In this document: piece by piece, positions 59,039 through 64,000 of the stretch
How the letters are laid out: each line of letters begins with the position of its first letter
Position numbering within the stretch: the first letter of the stretch is position 1
NCBI RefSeq assembly: GCF_000701345.1
Contig: NZ_JNIJ01000028.1
Location: forward strand, 1 to 64,000
Source of the DNA: Bradyrhizobium sp. URHD0069
Lineage (GTDB): Bacteria > Pseudomonadota > Alphaproteobacteria > Rhizobiales > Xanthobacteraceae
Length of the DNA stretch: 64,000 nt
Direction: 5' to 3'
The notes under the pieces: generated by a model
What the model saw: only the letters and a program-made list of their open reading frames with translations
Told to the model about the DNA's origin: nothing
The model's database searches: none
Position numbers and translations under genes: made by a program

Positions 59039-61324
59039 TCAAAAACCTACCGCGCGCAGCGCCGTGGGTTTGGTCAGGCCGGCGTTGACGCGCGCAAGTT
59101 GACGAATCTCCGCAAGCCCAAGGAGATAGCACACAACCGACTCGCCGCCGCGATTCTCGTTGGCGCGATCGGGGTGCAGCCCATCGCGGCAGCTGCCGGT
59201 GTGCAGATCGACCAGCGCCACGGAGAGATCGTTGCTGCCGAGGAACCAGCCGAAAGCGCGCGTGGCGCTCGTCTTCCACTCAGCATCGCCATCCGCCCGC
59301 CACGCCGTGAGGCAGGCAGCGATCGTCGCCGTTGCTTCCACGGGCTGCTGATCGAAGGCGCGGGGATGTTGCCGCAATTCGCCGAAGCCGGCGGTGCCGA
59401 CAGGGCGGAAATGGCCTGCCGCCGTGGTTTGTTGCGTCATCAGCCAACGCAAGGATCGCAGTCCGGCATCGACGTAATCAGGCGTTTGCGTCGCCATGCC
59501 CGTCATGATCAAAGCCTGCGACAGGCGCGCGTTGTCGTAAGCCAGCCCCTCCTCGAACCATACCCAGTCCGGCGTGGCGACCGCCGCGAGAGCGGACATC
59601 AACGTGTCGGCAAGAGAATGCCGGACTTCTCTGGCGTGGAGATCATGCGGAGCTACAGCGCAATAGGCGTCGAGTCCCAATAGCGTGAACGCCCAGGCCC
59701 GCGGCGAACGAAGGATCTCCGCGGTCGACAAGGCTTCCGCGAACAAGGCGGCAGCCCACTGGCGCCGCGAGGGGCTCGCGTCTCGGCGCGCGGTTACGCC
59801 CAAGGCCCACAGCGTTCGCCCGTGACTGTCTTCGGAACCCCGGTCTTCAAGCCAGGTCCGATTGAAGCCCATGAAATTGCGAAATCGCCTGGTGTCGGGA
59901 TTCCAGGCATGCTGCACGAAAGCTGCAAAACGGGCGGTCAAAACTTCCGACAGGCGCTGTTCGCCCGAATTATTGAGGGCGCAGGCCAGGAGCAAGGCGC
60001 GGGCGTTGTCATCGACGCAATAGCCGTGCGAGCGATCAGGCACCGAATGCACCGCGTGCTGGAACAGGCCGGTATCGTCGCACATCGACAGGAAATGACC
60101 GAGTTGCATGTCAGGCGCCGCCGGGCTGCGCAGCTCAGGCAAGCTGATGTCGGAGCGCGCAAGCGCCTTGAGCGGGTGACCCGGCCGTGCACTCTCGAAG
60201 ACAGACATGTAACGCTCGGCGGTGCGCTCCCATGTCATGGTTCGGCTGACCGCATAGGCGCGCCGGCACATCGCCTGGCGGCGCGCGTCGTCGGTGAGCA
60301 ATTCCGCGATTTCGCTGCCGATCGCCGATGCGTCGCCGAAACCCACCAGAACGCCGCGTCCATCGGCCAGCAGCTCGCGCGCGTGCCAGTACGCCGTCGA
60401 GACGACTGGCTTGCCCAGTCCGAAGCTGTAGGCCAGCGTTCCCGACGTCATCTGCGCCTCGTTGAGATAGGGCGTGACATAGACGTCGCACATCGAAATG
60501 AATTCGAGCAGCGTGGTTTGGTCGACGAACCGATCGAGGAACACCACGTGGTCTTCGACGCCAAGTTCGCGCACCCGCGCCATCAGGCTCGCGCGATAGG
60601 CCTCGCCCTGGTTTCGAACCAGATTGGGATGGGTTGCGCCGAGCACGACGTAGACCGCATCGGGGCGGTGTTTCAGGATCGACGGCATGGCGTCGACCAT
60701 GACTTCGATGCCCTTGTCGGGAGACAACAGGCCGAACGTCAGAATGACCGACTTGCCACCAAATCCGAGCTTGGCCTTCGCCGCATCGGGGCCGACAAAC
60801 GCGACGTCGGGAATGCCGTGGGCAATGACCTCGATCTTGTCGTCCGGCACGTGATAGACGCTACGCAGCAGCTCGCGGCCCTTGTTGGCCATCACCACGA
60901 CCTTCGACGACGCCTCGACGACGCGCTGCATGACCGCGCATTGCGCGGCGCTCGGCTTGGCCAGCACGGTATGCAACGTCGTCACCACCGGCATGGTGAG
61001 GCGCGATAGCAGCGCGAGGATGTGGGCGCCGGCCTCGCCACCGAAAATTCCGAATTCGTGCTGCAGACACACGGTATCGAACCGGCCAGCATTCAGGAAG
61101 GCGGCCGCGCGAACGTATTCTTCGATGTTGCCGTCCTCGATCTGTAAAGCGACAGAGGAGGGATAATCGTAGGCTTGACCGCTTTCGGTCATCGCGACGA
61201 TGCCGGTCTCCAGATTCGGGCGTGAAGTCGATATCGCCTGCTGCAGGTCGGTCGTAAAGGTTGCGATTCCACAGCGGCGGGGAAGCGAATTGCCGATGAA
61301 TGCGATACGGCGGATCGGTGTCAT
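59039..61324 (-). CDS. GT4-family glycosyltransferase fused to a helical glycosidase-like domain
   Basis: A 761-residue protein. Residues 1 to about 380 are a GT-B (GT4) glycosyltransferase (RRIAFIGNSLPRRCGIATFTTDL; VILTFGLLSPDKGIEVMVDAM; LNEAQMTSGTLAYSFGLGKPVVST). Residues about 400-760 form an (alpha/alpha)6-type domain (HGYCVDDNARALLLACAL; WVWFEEGLAYDNARLSQALIMTG). Such fusions occur next to GH130 genes. The donor is likely an NDP- or GDP-mannose and the product a short oligosaccharide, but this is inferred. Its ATG overlaps the upstream stop by 4 bases. Confidence 0.85.
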   Translation of the reverse strand: MTPIRRIAFIGNSLPRRCGIATFTTDLQQAISTSRPNLETGIVAMTESGQAYDYPSSVALQIEDGNIEEYVRAAAFLNAGRFDTVCLQHEFGIFGGEAGAHILALLSRLTMPVVTTLHTVLAKPSAAQCAVMQRVVEASSKVVVMANKGRELLRSVYHVPDDKIEVIAHGIPDVAFVGPDAAKAKLGFGGKSVILTFGLLSPDKGIEVMVDAMPSILKHRPDAVYVVLGATHPNLVRNQGEAYRASLMARVRELGVEDHVVFLDRFVDQTTLLEFISMCDVYVTPYLNEAQMTSGTLAYSFGLGKPVVSTAYWHARELLADGRGVLVGFGDASAIGSEIAELLTDDARRQAMCRRAYAVSRTMTWERTAERYMSVFESARPGHPLKALARSDISLPELRSPAAPDMQLGHFLSMCDDTGLFQHAVHSVPDRSHGYCVDDNARALLLACALNNSGEQRLSEVLTARFAAFVQHAWNPDTRRFRNFMGFNRTWLEDRGSEDSHGRTLWALGVTARRDASPSRRQWAAALFAEALSTAEILRSPRAWAFTLLGLDAYCAVAPHDLHAREVRHSLADTLMSALAAVATPDWVWFEEGLAYDNARLSQALIMTGMATQTPDYVDAGLRSLRWLMTQQTTAAGHFRPVGTAGFGELRQHPRAFDQQPVEATATIAACLTAWRADGDAEWKTSATRAFGWFLGSNDLSVALVDLHTGSCRDGLHPDRANENRGGESVVCYLLGLAEIRQLARVNAGLTKPTALRAVGF

Positions 61325-62256
61325 GTCTGTACCTCGATAGTCTCTTTCGATTTTATCGAGCGTACGGCCGACGTTCCGGCAGATTTGGTCATTTGCTCTC
61401 CAGATTCTTGCAGCAACGCCATGATTGGATTCGGTCCCGGATAGGCGATCAGGCAGGTCATTCCATCGGGCCCAACTTCAATCCCGGCCCGATCAGCTTC
61501 GGCAAAGACAGCATCGCCGACCGACGTACTTATCGACCCGATCCGTGCGCACCCTTCGATCACGAGGGCCCAGGTTTCCCGATCGGCATTGAGCGTCCAG
61601 CTCGAATTCGCCTGAAGGTCGATCCGCTCGACGACAAAGTGCGGGCTTTCGATAAGGATCGTTCGGGCCGCGGTGAGGCATCGTGGACTGGATTGAGTTT
61701 GAGCCGGCCCCGCATTGGAAACCGCTACGGCACTGTCTTCGTGCAACTCGCGGTGCCGGCCATAGTCGAACAGGCGAAAGGTCGTGTCGCTGCGCTGCTG
61801 AATCTCGGCAAGCACGATGCCGGCGCCTATGGCGTGGATGGTACCGGCAGGGACGAAGATGATGTCGCCTTTCGCCACAGGACGCCATTGCGTAAGACCT
61901 GCGATCGAGCCGTCGCCGATTGACGCGCGCAATTCTTGCGGCGTGAGATGCTGTTTCAATCCAACGGCGACCCGCGCGCCCGGCGCTGCCGAAAGGATGT
62001 ACCACGCCTCGGTCTTGCCGTTCGGCAAACCGATCGAGCGCGCGAATTTATCGTCCGGATGAACCTGGATCGACAAAGGCTCGCTGGTGAAAAGTAACTT
62101 GAGCAGCAGGCCCGGGATCGGTGCATTCTTGTCCGCGCGCTGAAACCACAACTCTCCAACCGGGTCGCCAGAAACGTCAATGCTGCTCCAGGGATGCAGA
62201 TCGGCGCCCCCCCACGGCTTGCGCGCGACCTGCACGCAGGCATGTTCGATGGCCAT
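61321..62256 (-). CDS. class I mannose-6-phosphate isomerase-like cupin
   Basis: A 311-residue bicupin related to class I mannose-6-phosphate isomerase. KPWGGADLHPWS, KLLFTSEPLSIQVHPDD, GKTEAWYIL and VPAGTIHAIGAGIVLAEIQQRSDTTFRLFDYGR supply the metal-binding His/Gln/Glu set. It would supply mannose-6-phosphate for GDP-mannose. The ATG at 62256 has AGGACAATCT upstream and is preferred to one at 62295. The stop overlaps the GT4 start (ATGA), and this is the first gene of the three-gene sugar operon. Confidence 0.88.
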   Translation of the reverse strand: MAIEHACVQVARKPWGGADLHPWSSIDVSGDPVGELWFQRADKNAPIPGLLLKLLFTSEPLSIQVHPDDKFARSIGLPNGKTEAWYILSAAPGARVAVGLKQHLTPQELRASIGDGSIAGLTQWRPVAKGDIIFVPAGTIHAIGAGIVLAEIQQRSDTTFRLFDYGRHRELHEDSAVAVSNAGPAQTQSSPRCLTAARTILIESPHFVVERIDLQANSSWTLNADRETWALVIEGCARIGSISTSVGDAVFAEADRAGIEVGPDGMTCLIAYPGPNPIMALLQESGEQMTKSAGTSAVRSIKSKETIEVQT

Positions 62257-62694
62257 AGATTGTCCTGACCCGTGACGCGCATATCGAAGCGACATGCCGT
62301 TGGTCGATACCGTTCGTAAGATTTGGCGTGGCGAGCGTGGCGTTTCGGGACATGCGCCGTTGCGGCGATCCGATCGCGTCTTGTGATTAGGTGGCTACTG
62401 CGGCACCCAATAGCAAGCTGCGCAGGGACTTATCGCGCTCACATTGCGGGAAATACGCAAAACTGCGCGGTTTTGGCACAACGAGGTCATTGAATGACTC
62501 ATTATCGCGTTATCGCGTGAGAGCAGAAGGTCGCCTAGCCCCGCCCGGTGCGAAGCTCCGGGACGCTTCTTTCGGCTCGACGCTAGTTTTGGCTCCAGGT
62601 GAAATATCGGGCCAGCAGCGCCTAGCACTATGAATATGTGCGACGAGAATCGCGCTTGATGAACCGACGCGCCGGAAAGTGATGCACTTGCTTC
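62257..62694. other. spacer upstream of the sugar operon
   Basis: About 440 bases without a supported gene; GC content falls here compared with the left side. AAAACTGCGCGGTTTT (about 62459-62474) is a short palindrome and TTATCGCGTTATCGCGTGAG a tandem-like stretch. The promoter of the manA-like operon must lie here but is not obvious. Confidence 0.4.
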
Positions 62695-62877
62695 TTAAGA
62701 AGCCGGCAGCGCCACCGGCGACGTTTCTGGAAATTCATTGATCTCAAGAACGAGCACATTCTTCTCTGGGCGGTAGCGATTAAACCTGAACTCCTGCTCT
62801 TTAAGCGGCGAACGAAACGCCACTGGCGTTTCACCAGACCATCGGCTGAGTTCAGATTTCAAGTCGCCGACGGTCAA
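62695..62877 (-). CDS. small protein, unknown function
   Basis: A 60-residue protein beginning MTVGDLKSELSRWSGETPVAFRSPLKEQEFRFNRYRPEKNVLVLEINEF. The first part resembles short proteins with a TVxxLxxxL opening of unknown role. The start is a TTG at 62877 overlapping the stop of the upstream frame in a TTGA, and no strong ribosome site is visible, so the call is tentative. It lies in the lower-GC segment near tRNA-Leu. Confidence 0.55.
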   Translation of the reverse strand: MTVGDLKSELSRWSGETPVAFRSPLKEQEFRFNRYRPEKNVLVLEINEFPETSPVALPAS

Positions 62878-63134
62878 ATCGGTACAGGCTCAGTCATAGG
62901 GCAAACACCACAAACCTCCGTATGGCTTTCCCGATCCGTTTCGGTATCGCACGCGCACCTACGTACAATTGAGCCGTCAATCTCAATCGTTACTCTCTCT
63001 CGCAATCTGGAAGAGTCGATTGCAGCTAGCAATCCGGACGGTCCAACCACACTGAGGGAACCGGCAATTTTCACTTCGGTGGCCCGTCGCCCGGTACCAG
63101 TGGCTGCAACTAAGAGAAAGCCCTGTAGCGCCAT
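62874..63134 (-). CDS. possible small protein with hydrophobic N-terminus
   Basis: An 86-residue frame (MALQGFLLVAATGTGRRATE through RCACDTETDRESHTEVCGVC) with two Cys pairs near the C-terminus. It overlaps the next frame by 4 bases (TTGA). No ribosome site or family resemblance was found, so it may be spurious; a TTG at 63161 would lengthen it. Confidence 0.3.
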   Translation of the reverse strand: MALQGFLLVAATGTGRRATEVKIAGSLSVVGPSGLLAAIDSSRLRERVTIEIDGSIVRRCACDTETDRESHTEVCGVCPMTEPVPI

Positions 63135-63338
63135 GACGCCATACCAAATCGCTGCCCGCAAGGAAGCATCTACACAAGGAGCCTATGACATGATCGATCA
63201 CGATGAATGGATCAGCTGTTCGCACTGGGGTATGTTTCCACTGGAACGAAAATCCACCAACTAGCGCCCAATGAGATATCTGTACGGCCGATTTGTATCG
63301 GCTGAGGATGTGCTTGGAGCGCAAAGAGGAGTTGCGAC

Positions 63339-63611
63339 TTGATTAATCCAACAAGCATGGCGAACGGCTACGAGCAACCAGTCAACTGGGCACGGTTTGT
63401 TGTTCTAGCGGCAGTTGCGCTGCCGGTTTGCTTTCTGTTGGAGAGGCGATGGACAGGGGCGAGCCGTCGCATACCCCTGACTCTAGGAGAACGTGTCCGA
63501 CTGAATAGCGGAAGTCCTATCGGTTTAGTTGTTGAAACCGGCGAGCTAGTCACCATCGCTTGGCCCCACGGCGAAGCAACATTCCATCCGGCATGTTTGC
63601 ACCGCGTCTAG
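63339..63611 (+). CDS. small membrane protein with DUF2158/YodC-like domain
   Basis: A 90-residue protein with one transmembrane segment (FVVLAAVALPVCFLLERRW) and a C-terminal SH3/KOW-like part GERVRLNSGSPIGLVVETGELVTIAWPHGEATFHPACL, which resembles the VRLKSGGP..TV pattern of YodC/DUF2158. A consensus AGAGGAG lies 7 bases before a TTG at 63339, so the rare start is supported; an ATG 18 bases further has no ribosome site. Function unknown. Confidence 0.68.
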   Translation: MINPTSMANGYEQPVNWARFVVLAAVALPVCFLLERRWTGASRRIPLTLGERVRLNSGSPIGLVVETGELVTIAWPHGEATFHPACLHRV

Positions 63612-63762
63612 CGCGTCCGCCAATATTTGACGAACGTTGGCTTGGATTTTCGCTGCCTTGCGCGCCAGTCCAGACCGAAACGGAAACATCTATTCCCGCA
63701 CGCGGTGGCGAGGTACGGGCCAGAGCGAAAAACTTAGCGATTTCAAAGCTATTTTTTTGAGG

Positions 63763-63847
63763 TGGTGCGCTCGGAGGGACTCGAACCCCCACGATGTTAC
63801 TCACTGCCACCTCAAGGCAGCGCGTCTACCAATTCCGCCACGAGCGC
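63763..63847 (-). tRNA. tRNA-Leu (GAG anticodon)
   Basis: The minus strand begins GCGCTCGTGGCGGAATTGGT and ends GAGCGCACCA, a complete acceptor stem (GCGCTCG/CGAGCGC) with encoded CCA. The anticodon arm CTGCC-TTGAGGT-GGCAG puts GAG at positions 34-36, and GGGTTCGAGTCCC is the T arm. The variable region GTGAGTAACATCGTG is long, as in class II tRNAs, which fits leucine. Confidence 0.96.
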
Positions 63848-63907
63848 TTTTTGCAGATCGGTCCGAAAATTGCGCCGGACCGGATCAACGGCGCGGGATG
63901 TAACAAA

Positions 63908-64000
63908 TCAGGGGTGGTGGGACAAGGCCTGCAGAAGGAGGCCTCCCCACTCAGCCGAACTCTGGATCTTCAGCACTACCTCACCGGGTGCCCGGCGATT
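63908..64000 (-). CDS. C-terminal 30 residues of an unidentified protein (cut by window edge)
   Basis: Only one minus-strand frame is open from the right edge to a stop at 63908; it reads RRAPGEVVLKIQSSAEWGGL and ends LLQALSHHP. The composition looks coding and there is space for a gene beyond the edge, but 30 residues are too few to name it. Confidence 0.35.
   Translation of the reverse strand, partial: NRRAPGEVVLKIQSSAEWGGLLLQALSHHP

Noticed and set aside
62530..62570. Possible attachment-site copy of the tRNA-Leu 3' end
   Set aside because: Only about 10 scattered matches (GGTGCG..CTC) to the tRNA end, which is chance level; no integrase is present.
63181..63264. 24-codon plus-strand ORF after AAGGAGCC near 63192
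   Set aside because: It has a ribosome-site-like sequence but no family resemblance and heavily overlaps a spacer; support is too thin.
1..64000. CRISPR arrays, rRNA genes, prophage genes
   Set aside because: No regularly spaced repeats, rRNA signatures or phage structural genes were seen on either strand.

Overview
The window is a 64 kb, GC-rich (roughly 60-65 %) chromosomal stretch of an alphaproteobacterium. The best fit is Bradyrhizobium or a close relative (Nitrobacteraceae). Indications are the divK-pleD pair, a MipZ-type ATPase in place of MinCDE, clpS-clpA, a phasin with PhaR-like operator boxes, an EipB-family envelope protein, a DUF1489 protein, and dispersed palindromic repeats of the kind I associate with Bradyrhizobium intergenic regions. 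No database search was possible, so all names rest on motifs and remembered family sequences. The window is mostly housekeeping and core accessory genes in short operons; no prophage, CRISPR array or rRNA was seen.

Layout. 1-325: 5' end of an IS30-family element running off the left edge. 417-3307: pyrB, a pyrC-like gene lacking the metal-binding HxH, and plsY. 3324-7265: amidase, dprA, an HxlR/azoreductase divergent pair and a small membrane protein. 7760-14047: topA, rnr, DUF983 and a Nudix hydrolase. 14230-15848: flavin monooxygenase and rpmG. 16206-18196: an MFS exporter divergent from a TetR regulator, with two matching operators and flanked by two copies of a MITE-like repeat. 18357-20107: divK-pleD (minus). 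20312-21924: DUF3572 and dinB. 22104-26233: eipB, RidA, GDPD, a DUF482 acyltransferase and a HIT protein. 26247-29403: trmO, azlCD, a truncated APH/choline-kinase pseudogene and a lytic transglycosylase. 29492-33056: a GrdB-like protein, two PilZ proteins and a DUF2336 protein. 33278-36278: clpA and clpS. 36772-41070: a TadG-like vWA protein, a phasin and a D,D-carboxypeptidase with a SPOR domain. 41326-48302: DnaJ-like, vWA, alpha/beta hydrolase, mipZ, panC, DUF1489 and small membrane proteins. 48549-54054: GST, a leader-peptide-like ORF, a frameshifted PhyH dioxygenase, a TonB/TolA-like protein, an aldo/keto reductase, an XRE protein and mgtE. 54176-56348: two tandem polysaccharide deacetylases. 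56390-62256: small proteins, then a tightly packed sugar operon (mannose-6-phosphate isomerase-like, GT4 fusion, GH130). 62300-64000: lower-GC small ORFs beside tRNA-Leu(GAG).

Functional links. topA-rnr-DUF983, dprA and dinB handle nucleic acids. divK-pleD and mipZ belong to cell-cycle and division control. clpS-clpA is the N-end-rule adaptor and unfoldase. The manA-like/GT4/GH130 operon is the best candidate for an uncharacterised pathway, probably beta-mannoside assembly or turnover. The most informative regulatory sequence is in the phasin promoter, the TetR/MFS and HxlR/azoR intergenic spacers, and the leader at 49327-49433.
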